In this document: positions 51,588 to 61,266 of the stretch, one piece after another
How positions within the stretch are numbered: the first letter of the stretch is position 1
Layout: the number at the start of each line of letters is the position of its first letter
NCBI GenBank assembly: GCA_951394045.1
Contig: OX595986.1
Location: 3,439,534 to 3,503,533, forward strand
Direction: 5' to 3'
Length of the DNA: 64,000 bases
DNA from: Nitzschia sp. DOCU1
Taxonomy: Eukaryota; Bacillariophyta; Bacillariophyceae; Bacillariales; Bacillariaceae
Notes under the pieces: model-generated
Told to the model about the DNA's origin: nothing
Database searches by the model: none
What the model saw: only the letters and a program-made list of their open reading frames with translations
Translations under genes and position numbers: made by a program

Positions 51588-52280
51588 ATGAAGTTCACGT
51601 ACTTGCTTCCTTTGGCATTGGCGGTAAATCAGGCTTCGGCCTTTGCCCCCCAACAACGGGCGTTTGTACGACCGTCTGTTGTGACGTTCATGTCCGACGA
51701 CGAAGCTCCTCCTGCTCCTAAGGCCAAAGCACCCGCACCTAAGAAGGAGACCGCACTTGTTCCCATCAAGGAAGAGACCGTTGAATTCACAGCTGGTCTC
51801 ATTGGTGGTGCTGCTGGTCTCATTATCGGTGGACCGGTTGTTGCCGCCATTGGAGCTGCCGCCGCCAACTATGTCTCCAAGGGCGAGACCGAGGCCGCGA
51901 ACATTGTTGGTGCTGTTTCCAAGTCTGCTATTGAGGTTTACAACTACTTGGCCGGACTTGATAACAAGTACGAGCTTTTGAACAAGGCTAAGGGATCCCT
52001 TGAGAAGGCCTTGGACAAACTTAAGTCGCAAGATTCCGTGGACCCCGAGGCCCTGAAGAAGGTCGAAGACGCTCTTGCTGCTACCACGGCCAAGATCGCC
52101 GAGATCAATGACGAGTACGATCTTGTGGGTTCGGGAGTTACTGCACTTGGCGTTCTTGGAGATCTTGTTGAAAAGACCGTGAAGAAGGTCAGCGAGCTGA
52201 ACGAGGAATACAAGCTTACTGACAAGGCAAAAGAGGCCCTGAACACCGCCATTGCCAAGGCAAAGGAAGCCGCCAACTAA
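51588..52280 (+). CDS. Plastid-targeted helical protein with a Gly/Ala hydrophobic region
   Basis: 230 residues in one exon. The N-terminus MKFTYLLPLALAVNQASAFAPQQRAFVRP is a textbook diatom bipartite signal, with the ASAFAP motif at about residues 17-22. A Pro/Ala/Lys linker follows, then a Gly/Ala-rich hydrophobic stretch (LIGGAAGLIIGGPVVAAIGAAAANYV), then about 130 residues of charged helices, Lys/Glu/Ala-rich, that could form coiled coils. Codon use is strongly biased to preferred codons (many gcc, aag, gag), which suggests high expression. No known domain is recognised. A membrane-associated plastid protein is plausible. The upstream CRE-like cluster hints at CO2 or light control. Confidence 0.85.
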   Translation: MKFTYLLPLALAVNQASAFAPQQRAFVRPSVVTFMSDDEAPPAPKAKAPAPKKETALVPIKEETVEFTAGLIGGAAGLIIGGPVVAAIGAAAANYVSKGETEAANIVGAVSKSAIEVYNYLAGLDNKYELLNKAKGSLEKALDKLKSQDSVDPEALKKVEDALAATTAKIAEINDEYDLVGSGVTALGVLGDLVEKTVKKVSELNEEYKLTDKAKEALNTAIAKAKEAAN

Positions 52281-52705
52281 GCTGTCGCGTCTAAACTTCA
52301 TACATACAAGATGGAATAGAGAAAGAAATGTGAATGTGCGACAGTTTACTTGAAAGGGTTAAAGCCGGTTCATTTCTTTGGGTGGTTAGGGCGAACGAAC
52401 AGAAGGGGGTGGGAAGATAGAGTAGCAATGCTCTTCTCCGCCCACCGATTGGTAATCGTACTGCTATAGAAAATTGCGAAACTAGTATATTATGAATTGC
52501 AGTGCCAGTTGTTACTCTGAGGAGTAGTTTGTGTTTTCTTACTGTAGATACGGGCCTTGATCGAAGCAATATAGTACCAGGTACGTGATCTCAACGTGTG
52601 CTAGCATAGTAGGATTTGTGTTTGCATGTCTATTCCGCCTGTGCTGTACGATACCGTTAGGCTGTTCGTAGTAGAGGAAAAGATAAAGCAGCTTTGCACA
52701 GCATA
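52281..52705. other. Convergent 3' region
   Basis: 425 bp between two convergent genes. No supported gene. Only 3'UTR sequence is expected. Confidence 0.45.
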
Positions 52706-53317
52706 TTAAAGTAACTTTTTCAATCTTTCCCGTTGCTCGTTTAGTTCTTCCAGTCGTCGATCGGCCTCGTCCTTATCAAGCGCATACTCGCGTAGTACCT
52801 CAAATGGAACGTAGTCCAGCGTCTTCTCATGGGTCGCCTGAAGGAATATCTTGGGTGCCATACCGTCATTGTAGGCTTGCGCCCAGCGTTGAGCACACAA
52901 ACACCAGATATCTCCCCCTTTCAATCCAGGAAAGTAATACTGGGGCATGCGTGTGCTCAGATCATTGCCTACGCTAGCCGAATATGCCAAGAACTCATCG
53001 GTCACCTGGCAGCATACAGTATGTCGACCAAGATCTTGCTCTCCTGTCGAGCAATATCCATTGCGGTAAAATCCAGTTCCGATGCCTGTTCCGCCCACGT
53101 CGGAGCAGCAACACACCAACTTCGTTCCAAGAACGTTGGAAGCGGCTTCAGCAACATTTTCCACCGGGCCTTCATCATCGTCGTCTTCGTCGGAAGACGC
53201 CATTCCCAGACGAGTCATGCCATTGATCCGGTGGAAAGGGCACGCAGAGAATGCTTTCACGTGCGGAAGTAGCGCAAGAAGCGCCAAAAGTATCTTTTCC
53301 ATCATTATCGATCGCAT
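52706..53317 (-). CDS. DUF2237 family protein with a secretory/plastid-type N-terminus
   Basis: 203 residues from the ATG at 53317 (MRSIMMEKILLALLALLPHVKAF). The signal peptide ends KAF-SACP, with Phe at the junction as in plastid precursors. An acidic spacer follows. The core matches DUF2237 (COG3651) of bacteria closely: NVLGTKLVCC, GFYRNGYCSTGEQDLGRHTVC, TDEFLAYSASVGNDLSTRMPQY, FPGLKGGDIWCLCA.RW, APKIFLQATHEKTLDYVP. The family function is unknown; its conserved Cys suggest metal binding or redox. A charged coiled-coil tail (LEELNEQRERLKKLL) is added. Later Met codons at 53305 or 53302 are also possible starts. Confidence 0.88.
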   Translation of the reverse strand: MRSIMMEKILLALLALLPHVKAFSACPFHRINGMTRLGMASSDEDDDDEGPVENVAEAASNVLGTKLVCCCSDVGGTGIGTGFYRNGYCSTGEQDLGRHTVCCQVTDEFLAYSASVGNDLSTRMPQYYFPGLKGGDIWCLCAQRWAQAYNDGMAPKIFLQATHEKTLDYVPFEVLREYALDKDEADRRLEELNEQRERLKKLL

Positions 53318-53802
53318 TTTCTCCAGTTCTATTATGGGATAGATTTCGACAATCCCAAGTTTCTTCTGTCCAATGGGCGCGTTTGGTAGTTCCAGGAGTC
53401 GAGATCGGCTCAAGAGAAACCGACAGGTGTATGTGATGAATGATGTGATGATTCGCGGAACGAGAAGAGGTCGACGGCGAAAAAGGCAGGAAAGATTTGT
53501 TGCTCGAAGTAGTCAATTTTCTGCAGGAAATGAGCTCATCCCTCTCCGCCTCACATCATCGGCCCCCTCTCCTCTCTCCTCCATAGAAAGAGCACATTAA
53601 TAGCGCCGTCTGTTTCTCCGCAGCTAACAGAGATACTCTTCTTTTATGATAGCTAGGAGTTGATACAGAGCTAGTTAAGAGGAGGACAAGATTGATTCCC
53701 TTCTCGTGCGGGGTTGCGCAATAATATTATACAAGCGAGTTTGGTGAACAGAAAATGATTGTGCTTTCGACGTTATAGCCATCGTTAGAGTATCATTGGG
53801 CC
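53318..53802. promoter_or_regulatory. Divergent upstream region of the DUF2237 and methyltransferase-like genes
   Basis: 485 bp with no supported gene. The DUF2237 frame stays open upstream to 53413 without a good start. Confidence 0.4.
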
Positions 53803-54924
53803 ATGAGAGTCGTTGGGTATGTCGTTCGACGCCGTTGCATTGGCAAAAATCTGGCTTTTGCGGATATTCAGGTGGAAGATCCGGCGGCCGACCAGCAAAA
53901 CTTGCCTCCATTGATTCAAGTCGTATTTCAACGAGATTCTCCCGAATGGAATCAAGATTTGGACACAACGTTTCCCAACAAGAACTCCAAGCTTCCCTAC
54001 GGAGCCAAGGTGGCACTTGAAATCTGTCCAGGAGGTGGGCGAGACGATCGTCCTAATCAAGAAGAGGCAGAGGATTGTTTGAAACCGCCCACATTTCTTG
54101 TGCGTCGGTGGGAACTATTGGAGCACCCCCGAGAAAAAGCCTTGGCAGAAGCCCAGTCGTCGGAGAGTGATGGTATCTCGTGTACAATTTACCTCAAGTC
54201 TAGGGGTGAAGCATTCCTCCGATTCAATGGTGCTGATTCGGTGCACAAGCAACCCAAAGAAAAAGCCAAATCCAAGGCTGTCACGACGACGACAGAAGTC
54301 TCTGAATTTTCTCATGGTGACAATCGCGCCAAAGGGTTGCGTGCCAAGATCTTTGCGTCGTGGCTCGTGGAGACTTTTGGAATGGAATTTCTGCAATCTC
54401 GTGGAGGCGTCTTGGATATTGCCGGTGGCAAGGGGAAGCTCAGTATTGAACTAGCCCTACATGGCAAGATCCCTTGCACCATTATTGATCCCATGGTACG
54501 CAAGCATGGCGCCAAATTGGAATCTCGCGACGCCAAGCGAATCTTAAAGGCGGGGGCGCCTCATCCACGCCTTGTTGCAAAATTCTTCAATACGACCACC
54601 TTTTTGGAGGACGATGACAGTCGACAGTTGTTGGACAACGCACAACTCTGTGTTGGCCTTCATCCGGATGAATGCACCGAGGACATTCTGGATGTTGCCT
54701 TGCAATGCAACAAGCCAATAGCTATTGTTCCGTGTTGTGTCTTTACGGGATTCTTTCCTTTGCGACGAGTGCGAGATGCGAAGACAGGACACGATGTGCC
54801 CGTTCAAACCTACGAACAGTTTCTGGATTACCTCATGGCGAAAGATGAAAAGCTTCAAAAAGCAAATTTGCCCTTTGAAGGACGCAATGTAGTAATCTAT
54901 CGCTTGCCAGAAGCAAGTTCCTGA
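53803..54924 (+). CDS. Methyltransferase-like protein, possibly RNA-modifying
   Basis: 373 residues in one exon. The N-terminal part (RRRCIGKNLAFADIQVED, then IQVVFQRDSPEW) resembles the OB-fold anticodon-binding module of class II aminoacyl-tRNA synthetases. The C-terminal part has a Rossmann-like start VLDIAGGKGKLSIELAL (about residues 200-216), an acidic strand end CTIIDP, then VGLHPDECTEDILDVAL and KPIAIVPCCVFTGFFP, a combination seen in SAM-dependent methyltransferase-like proteins of algae and fungi. The PCC motif and GLHPDE are characteristic and may form the active site. An OB-fold next to a methyltransferase fold suggests an RNA substrate; this is inference. Confidence 0.7.
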   Translation: MRVVGYVVRRRCIGKNLAFADIQVEDPAADQQNLPPLIQVVFQRDSPEWNQDLDTTFPNKNSKLPYGAKVALEICPGGGRDDRPNQEEAEDCLKPPTFLVRRWELLEHPREKALAEAQSSESDGISCTIYLKSRGEAFLRFNGADSVHKQPKEKAKSKAVTTTTEVSEFSHGDNRAKGLRAKIFASWLVETFGMEFLQSRGGVLDIAGGKGKLSIELALHGKIPCTIIDPMVRKHGAKLESRDAKRILKAGAPHPRLVAKFFNTTTFLEDDDSRQLLDNAQLCVGLHPDECTEDILDVALQCNKPIAIVPCCVFTGFFPLRRVRDAKTGHDVPVQTYEQFLDYLMAKDEKLQKANLPFEGRNVVIYRLPEASS

Positions 54925-55146
54925 ATAAATGGTGACTCCTCTGGCATGATTGTATGACACGACGGCCACCAGACGGAATGAATCCATGTCGAGCCAACGC
55001 AAGTAGGGTACAAGAGACACGTTCAGGGCATCAAGTTGTGGCAATGAGTCTAAGTGTAGGAACAGATAAGATTAAAGCTACTACGATTGGCAATATAGAT
55101 TGGTTCGAACTATGTACGATACAGTAGCCCCATTCAATGTTTTTCC

Positions 55147-55944
55147 CGAGTTTGCACTTCCAGACGAGTTTGTAGGACTCATAACCCATAAAACATTGAG
55201 CGCACCCCGGACGAGTTTGCGCCCCCGACGAGTTTGCACCACTTCACTCTGTGCTTGTATTAAAGCAACTACTGGCGGTGGTAAGCCATCGAAAGGAACA
55301 AGTTCTATTCCAGCATGATACATGTTGCTCTTCTTTTGATCTGCTTTGATGCCGGGTGATGACCGTTCAGTGGCCATGTTAAAGTTAGGCCACGCAAAGG
55401 TGCTCCAACGTTGGCAGCACAGCATTGTCATCATCCCCCTGTACACTCATTGCACAACAATCAACCATGAGCGCCCAAACTAAAGCAGGAGATGCCACAG
55501 TGGAAACTATATGCGACATTTTGGTTGAAGAGGTTGCAAGAATCCCGGTATTGGTTGTGCTGCAAAAGATTGATTGTCGTGTGTTGCAAACGATTGATTG
55601 TCGTGGGCAGACCCTGGGAACAAACCAGCAAGAAAATACCAAATTCTTCGCTTGTTGTCATTGTTGAAGACTCAAGCAAACGTACAACCATTCCATTATT
55701 TCTGAAGTTGAAGAAGTGTGATGAGAAGAGGTGCAGCGGAGTGTTCCCATTGAGTAGTTGTTGTTGCTGTTGATGCAACAGCATTGGTTTTGGGTTCTGT
55801 CACGTTAAAATAGAGAGAGATAGAATTCGAAGCAGTCGAGTTTGGAAGTGCAACAAAACTCGTCCTGCATTCCTGGGGTGCAAAAAAAGCTCCCCCCAGT
55901 TTGCAGGACAAGCTTGCGCTTCCAGACGAGTTTGCACTTCTAAA
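55147..55944. repeat. Scattered copies of an 18-bp unit, consensus GACGAGTTTGCACTTCCA
   Basis: Plus-strand copies or half copies occur at about 55147-55175 (two in tandem), 55207-55245 (two) and 55925-55944; a minus-strand copy with an insertion occurs at about 55838-55868. Copies vary in the GCACTTC part. They are confined to this gene-poor patch, and one forms the left arm of the hairpin. Confidence 0.65.
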
Positions 55945-56001
55945 TTAGCCAATCAGAATAAATTATTTTAGAAGTGCAAAGGCGTCCTTGTCTGGAAGTG
56001 C
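55916..56001. repeat. Imperfect palindrome (hairpin or MITE-like element)
   Basis: A perfect 14-bp inverted repeat, TTTGCACTTCTAAA (55931-55944) and its complement (55967-55980), flanks a 22-nt loop. Outside an unpaired 3/9-nt stretch lies a second arm pair, GCGCTTCCAGAC (55916-55927) and GTCTGGAAGTGC (55990-56001), matching at 11 of 12 positions. The whole could fold as a long stem. I see no coding capacity. Confidence 0.8.
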
Positions 56002-56260
56002 ATGCGCGTCAAAACATTGAATGGTGCTAGTATTCATTTTGTGCGCCTGCGCGGCTGGCCCGGCGCGATTTCGCGCGTGCTCGCGCTTTACGCCAAGTCT
56101 GTCTGTCAGCCGTGGGATTTTCAAATCGATCGATGCTTCTTCCGACTTTTTGTCTTTTTGACAATGACGCCCACGCTGCCAATTGAATAGTCCCCACCAC
56201 AGGTACTTCAAAATCCTACAGGACTCTACACTTTGAAATATCACTCAACTGAATTTTGTC

Positions 56261-59176
56261 ATGTCCGGACCACAAGATCCCGTAGATAATGCGATGCAAC
56301 GCCTGGTCGTTGCCATGATGGGGCAAGATGATCCTGTGGCGACTTCCCTGGGACAGCGCGTCGTCAAGAGTCAAATTGGAACCGCCCCCGAAGACGAGTA
56401 TGCCATTGATTTGTCCTCTACATGGCGTCGTCTTTCTCGTAAAGCTCCTGACGCAAACTACCGGGCCGATATGGAGCAGTTGTATGGAACACTCGAGCGA
56501 TACTGCGAGGATCAACCGCATTTGCCACCCAGGATATTGACAGTCTTGACTAAATTGATGGGGAAGAAACTGGTTCTACCAGAAACAACAGTGGGTGCCA
56601 CCAGCAGAGAAAAGACCCCAGCCCGAGCGCCTCCAGCAGCTTACACTCCATCGCAAAGGGCGTCAAGCTCCCCAGCGCAACAAGCACGGTCATCGGCAGG
56701 CAGAAACACAACGCCAATGCCGCCATCATCGGCTTATCAGCAGCAGCCTGAAACGAGTAGGACTGCAGCTACTCCTTCTCATCCTGCTCCTTCTGTTACG
56801 ACGACGTCAGGAAGACCTTCCAGTCACGCTCTTAGGCCAACGCAACCACAGGCAGCCGCTCCTCAAGATCGAAATGCCTATGACCGTCAAGTCGGAGAGG
56901 AAAAGCGAGAATTAGAAAAGGAAGAAGCTTTGCTACTACGAGAATGTTTGTATTCTTTGCAGGGCATTGATGGAGAACGAATTCGGTACTATCACAAGGA
57001 TGGAGAAAATCGAGATGATGCCACCGTGGAGAATGCCCTGATTTACTATGATGGCATTCGAATTCAATCCCCGGCATTGAGCAATTCTCTCTTGTATACA
57101 GGACGGGTCTTGGAGACTCGGCTGGGTACAGGAGCCGTAGATGCACTTCGCATTTGTGGAGAAGCGGGGTGGTTGTATCATCGTATCCAGTCTTATATTC
57201 ATCAAGTCCAGCAGGATGAGTCCATGGGCATTGTAGCACGGGCCGTGACAGGGACACTGGGAGATGAACTGCGCGAATATCATTCCTTGCTTACTCAATA
57301 CGAATCTCAACTAGGAAATTTGAGCCTGAGGCAGCTGCTTGTCGATTTGAGAATGCCTACTTCCAGGCTTCAAGTGTTGGCGCTCCTGACGGATGGATTG
57401 CGCCATTTGTCGGGAGGGCATTTGTTGAGTGGATTGTATCTGCATGCATTGCATGGAGACTCGAGACATTCCAAGCTAGCACAAAGTATTCTTTGTGCGG
57501 CCTCTAGGCCGTGGTTTGATATTTTGTATACTTGGACGACACAAGGCGTCTTGTCCGATCCACACGGTGAATTCTTTGTCACAGAGTCCAAAACAGTCGA
57601 CGATAAGCATTTGTGGAACGACAAGTACAGTATTAACAAAGATCAGATTCCGGAAGGTATTCTGGATAAGGGATTGGTGGGACCTGCCTTCAATGTCGGA
57701 AAAGGGATTAACTTTATTCGGCGTTGTCTCTTGGATAGTAAATGGACAATGCACCTGGAGCAAACGACTATAGAAGAGGATGACACAATTTCGTCCAATG
57801 GTGGGGGCACCTTCCAGCAAGATCTTGGGTATTCGTATCACCCTCAGCAGGATGGTAATGTTGCTTTGCAACGAACACTGTCTCGCGCAGCCAATTTGGT
57901 GCACACGCACATTCTACGCACTCTCAAGGAAGAGAATCATATGATTCAACACTTATTTGCTCTGAAACAATTTCTTCTCTTGGGGCAAGGTGATTTTTTC
58001 TCAGCCTTGATGGATGGATTGCACGCTGAATTTCGAGAGCAGCCGAGCATTGTGGGCATTTACAAACACTCACTCTTGTCCATTGTGGAGAGTGCCTTGC
58101 GGAGTACGAATGCAAAGTACATGCCGCAGTATGTCTTGGACCGACTTCAAGTCGAGCTTATCATGGATCCGGATGATGCCGTCTATGGTATGTTTGGGCC
58201 TGACCCTCGACAAGGAAATGGTGATACACGAACTGTTTGGGATATTTTCATGCTGGACTATCAAGTCCCAGATCCATTGCGGGCGATTCTTCATCCGAAA
58301 CAACTCGACAAGTACAAAATGGTATTTTCGTTGCTCTTTTGTCTCAAGAGAGTCGAGTTTCTGCTCAATTTCACGTGGAGACAAAGTGCCACACTTCAAC
58401 ATGCCTTGCAAACGTATGGTCACTACAATGGCATTCAAGTCGGTAATAGCTCGGCATTTGCACAAGCCTTTGCCCTTCTTCGGACGATATCGATTCTACG
58501 GCAAAACATGATGCATTTGATTGTCAATCTCAAGAGCTATTTCATGTTCGAAGTCTTGGAAGGCGGTTGGCGTAAACTTCAGGTTGATATTGACGCCGCC
58601 AAGACGCTGGACGAAGTCATTGCTGCACACGATTCCTATTTGGATGGAATTATGCGCAAGAGCTTGCTCCGCACTTGCGACAATGACGACACTATTCAGC
58701 AACAACTGGCCGACCACCTTCAAATCTTGCTACAAATCTCTGGTCAATTTTGTGATTTACAAGAACGCCTCTTTCATGAATCTTTGACCTTGGCAGACGT
58801 TGCCACCCAGAAGCGAATCGAAGCCGACCGTCGGGCCAATCAAGGGCGCTGGGGCTTTGATTCGGAACAAGATATTACAGAAGAGGAGAACTTCTTTGGT
58901 CTGGCAGACCAGAAAAAGCTCAAAGAAGTGACGCGGTTATCCACAAGTTACAATCAAAACGTCTTGGCACTACTTCGACTCCTTAACGAACGCGTTAATG
59001 GCGACCCAGATGACCTTGAAAAGGATACCACTGATATCGACGAGCTTGCTGAATACGGCCTGGTGCCCCGACCGAACCAACGGATGATTGCTGTAGACGA
59101 CCTTGATTCTCAACGCTTTCTGATTGCACAACTCGATCACAACAACTACTACGGGGCCCAAGGATATCTTCGGTAG
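56261..59176 (+). CDS. GCP3: Gamma-tubulin complex component 3 (Spc98/GCP3)
   Basis: 971 residues in one exon. An N-terminal helical domain (to about 110) is followed by a Pro/Ser/Gln-rich linker (about 115-215). GCP core motifs follow: LLRECLYSLQGIDG, the GRIP1 region (ALRICGEAGWLYHRIQSYI, LTQYESQL, LRQLLVDLRMP, GGHLLSGLYLHALHGD, RPWFDILYTWTTQGVLSDP.GEFFV) and the GRIP2 region (GQGDFFSALMDGL, LDYQVPDPLRAILHP, YKMVFSLLFCLKRVEFLL). GCP3 and GCP2 hold gamma-tubulin in the small complex that nucleates microtubules at the centrosome-like organiser. Length and motif order fit GCP3 rather than GCP4-6. No intron is needed. Confidence 0.92.
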   Translation: MSGPQDPVDNAMQRLVVAMMGQDDPVATSLGQRVVKSQIGTAPEDEYAIDLSSTWRRLSRKAPDANYRADMEQLYGTLERYCEDQPHLPPRILTVLTKLMGKKLVLPETTVGATSREKTPARAPPAAYTPSQRASSSPAQQARSSAGRNTTPMPPSSAYQQQPETSRTAATPSHPAPSVTTTSGRPSSHALRPTQPQAAAPQDRNAYDRQVGEEKRELEKEEALLLRECLYSLQGIDGERIRYYHKDGENRDDATVENALIYYDGIRIQSPALSNSLLYTGRVLETRLGTGAVDALRICGEAGWLYHRIQSYIHQVQQDESMGIVARAVTGTLGDELREYHSLLTQYESQLGNLSLRQLLVDLRMPTSRLQVLALLTDGLRHLSGGHLLSGLYLHALHGDSRHSKLAQSILCAASRPWFDILYTWTTQGVLSDPHGEFFVTESKTVDDKHLWNDKYSINKDQIPEGILDKGLVGPAFNVGKGINFIRRCLLDSKWTMHLEQTTIEEDDTISSNGGGTFQQDLGYSYHPQQDGNVALQRTLSRAANLVHTHILRTLKEENHMIQHLFALKQFLLLGQGDFFSALMDGLHAEFREQPSIVGIYKHSLLSIVESALRSTNAKYMPQYVLDRLQVELIMDPDDAVYGMFGPDPRQGNGDTRTVWDIFMLDYQVPDPLRAILHPKQLDKYKMVFSLLFCLKRVEFLLNFTWRQSATLQHALQTYGHYNGIQVGNSSAFAQAFALLRTISILRQNMMHLIVNLKSYFMFEVLEGGWRKLQVDIDAAKTLDEVIAAHDSYLDGIMRKSLLRTCDNDDTIQQQLADHLQILLQISGQFCDLQERLFHESLTLADVATQKRIEADRRANQGRWGFDSEQDITEEENFFGLADQKKLKEVTRLSTSYNQNVLALLRLLNERVNGDPDDLEKDTTDIDELAEYGLVPRPNQRMIAVDDLDSQRFLIAQLDHNNYYGAQGYLR

Positions 59177-59272
59177 TACGCGGCATAGGCTTCCTAATAA
59201 CCATCGTAGTGTTATTGATTAAAGAGTTGAACGAGCGGATCTTTACGCTTGCTATATATAACTACCTTACTA

Positions 59273-60704
59273 CTAGAGCGAATATTCGTCCGCAGACTTG
59301 CACTCCCCACCAACGATCGCAGCTGCATCAGCTTGCTCATCGGTCAAGCAAAGATTCATACCTGCAATAGAGCACCACTCGCAGGGGTTTCCGTCTTCAT
59401 CTACGGCTGCTGCACAAGTACTTTCATCACCTTGTAGAGCAGCTTGGAGGCAGGATGTATCGTAAGGATCTGCTACGAAATTTCCGGAAGAACACTGTCC
59501 CCCAAGAAGTTCAGCTGCCTGGGCCTGCTCGGTGTTGACACAGAGGAAGACTCCCGACACTGTGCACCACTCGCAAGGATTTCCATCCATGTCCTTCGTT
59601 GCCTCACAAATAGCTTCATCGGCGTGGACTGTAGCCTGCAAGCAAGTCGAGTCGTAGGGATCGTTTTCTTTATCGTCTTGTTCCACCATCACAATGGTAT
59701 TGGAGCATTCCCCACCAATTTGTTCGGCGATTTCCGCCTGCTCGGCATTCAAACAAAGTTCGACCGAGTTGACGAGACACCACTCACATCCATTTCCATC
59801 AGAATCCACAGTCGACTCGCAAGTAGCTTCGTCGCCTGACAGAGTCGCCATCAAACATGATGGATCATATGGATCGTCCACTATCGACGCCGAACAGTCT
59901 CCTCCAAATTGTTGCACAATGGCAGCCTGGTCGCCCGTGAGGCACAGATTTGCCGATGCCACATTGCACCACTCACAAGGACTTCCATCGGCATCCGTGG
60001 TTGCCTCGCAGGTGGCCCTGTCGCCCTCGAGCGAGGCCTGCAAACAGCTTGGATCATACGGATCTTCCACAACGGCATCTTCTGTGAAAAGCATATCCAC
60101 TTCCGCAGTACAGTCAAACCAATGGTAATGATCAATCTTCTCCGCCGCTTCCTTACTCATACAAATACCATACCCAGCCTTGTTAGTGCACCATTCACAG
60201 TCATTGCTGGTGCAACTATCCTTGTCGGAATATCCTTTGAGGCACTTCCAGTAGTCGTCGGGAGTGGTGTCGTCGTCCGCAGCAGCGTCGTCATCGGCTG
60301 CGGGGGCATCGTCATTGTTATCGTCATCGCACTGGATTCCAGGAATGGCTCGTTTCATGGCCTGGGCTTGCTCTTCCGATACGCAAACGCCAAAGCTCTG
60401 AAATTCGCAAAAGACACACTGCGATCCATCGTCGTCCTTGGAGGCATCACACGCGTCCTTTCCTACAAGAGGCAAGCAGAAGACAGCGGGGGAGGAGAAA
60501 TATAGTTAGAATAATATTAGATGGCATGGCACAGGTCAAAAAGCACGATTCAGACACAAGATACATACCGGCGGCACCCTCGATGGAGCAGGTAAAACTC
60601 TGAAGTTGTTGTTCTTCGACGGATGGACGAAGGAATCCTCCAAACTCCCAGGCCGAGCCTTCGACGGCCAAGAAGGCAAGCACCAAAGTAGATTGCAGGA
60701 ACAT
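59273..60704 (-). CDS. Secreted protein made of six 6-Cys modules
   Basis: Exons 60569..60704 and 59273..60462 give 441 residues. A signal peptide (MFLQSTLVLAFLAVEGSAW) is followed by six modules of about 45-65 residues, each with six Cys in the pattern C-x(8-14)-C-x(4-10)-C-x2-C-x(7-8)-C-x(16-18)-C. The last four share DPYD.SCLQA, TCEA..D.DG.PCEWC, and LCL...QA. The second is the most divergent. An acidic Asp/Ala linker of about 25 residues separates modules 1 and 2. The 106-nt intron lies inside module 1. Three disulfides per module are likely. The EWC and DxDG patterns are seen in diatom secreted proteins; no enzyme domain is present. A cell-wall, adhesive or ligand-binding role is possible but unproven. 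Confidence 0.82.
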
Positions 60705-61266
60705 GGTCAACGACAATGACAGAAGAGAAAGAGCAATGCCTTATAATTCGAATAGGAAGAATTGTGCCGTTGAATGTACAATTTTCTAGTTGATTCGTGG
60801 GGGATGACCCGAGACGGTCGTCAACACAGCTGTCGAATGGATCCTTTCTTCTCTAGAGGATCCTTCCGTCTTGTTCGCTCTAGAAAGAGGCGCACGAGAG
60901 CTTGCGATTGGATAAAAGGAGTGATGCCATCGCGCACCGCGTCCGCTACGGCATCCTACGTACATACGTGAGAGGCGAAGCTCTTTGGGGGCGCGGCCCA
61001 AGTTGGAAAGTCAAGGATCCAATAAAATGAAAAATGGGGGAATAGATTTCCCCCTTCCATCTCCGCCTGTCCTTGGCCAGGTTCTGGCGCGCCCCTCGCT
61101 GGCCACTGGTTTTTCTGCTCGTAGTTTTGCTTCGTCTCCTCACTCCTTCCGATCTGCCCGCACCACAGAACAAACCTTTTGTGCATTTTCTTCTTCAGCA
61201 TTGCATTGTGGAGTGATCCCCCTTCCAACAAACTGCCAAAGAACTATTCGATACCCCTTTGCAGCC
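60705..61266. promoter_or_regulatory. Divergent upstream region of the 6-Cys protein and the helicase
   Basis: 562 bp. A frame in phase with the helicase is open back to 60985, and an in-frame ATG lies at 61027, but the family N-terminus fits 61267 better. No separate gene is supported. Confidence 0.4.

Larger units (their letters stand above)
54925..56260. other. Gene-poor region with short repeats and a hairpin
   Basis: 1336 bp without a supported gene. It holds an 18-bp degenerate repeat family, an imperfect palindrome (55916-56001) and a short direct repeat (about 55563-55605). A short frame at 55467-55667 has no recognisable similarity. The right end (56037-56100) is CpG-rich and probably the GCP3 promoter. 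Confidence 0.6.

Noticed and set aside
55425..55667. Small frame of about 80 codons in the repeat patch
   Set aside because: It spans the direct repeat, has no similarity, and its start context is weak.
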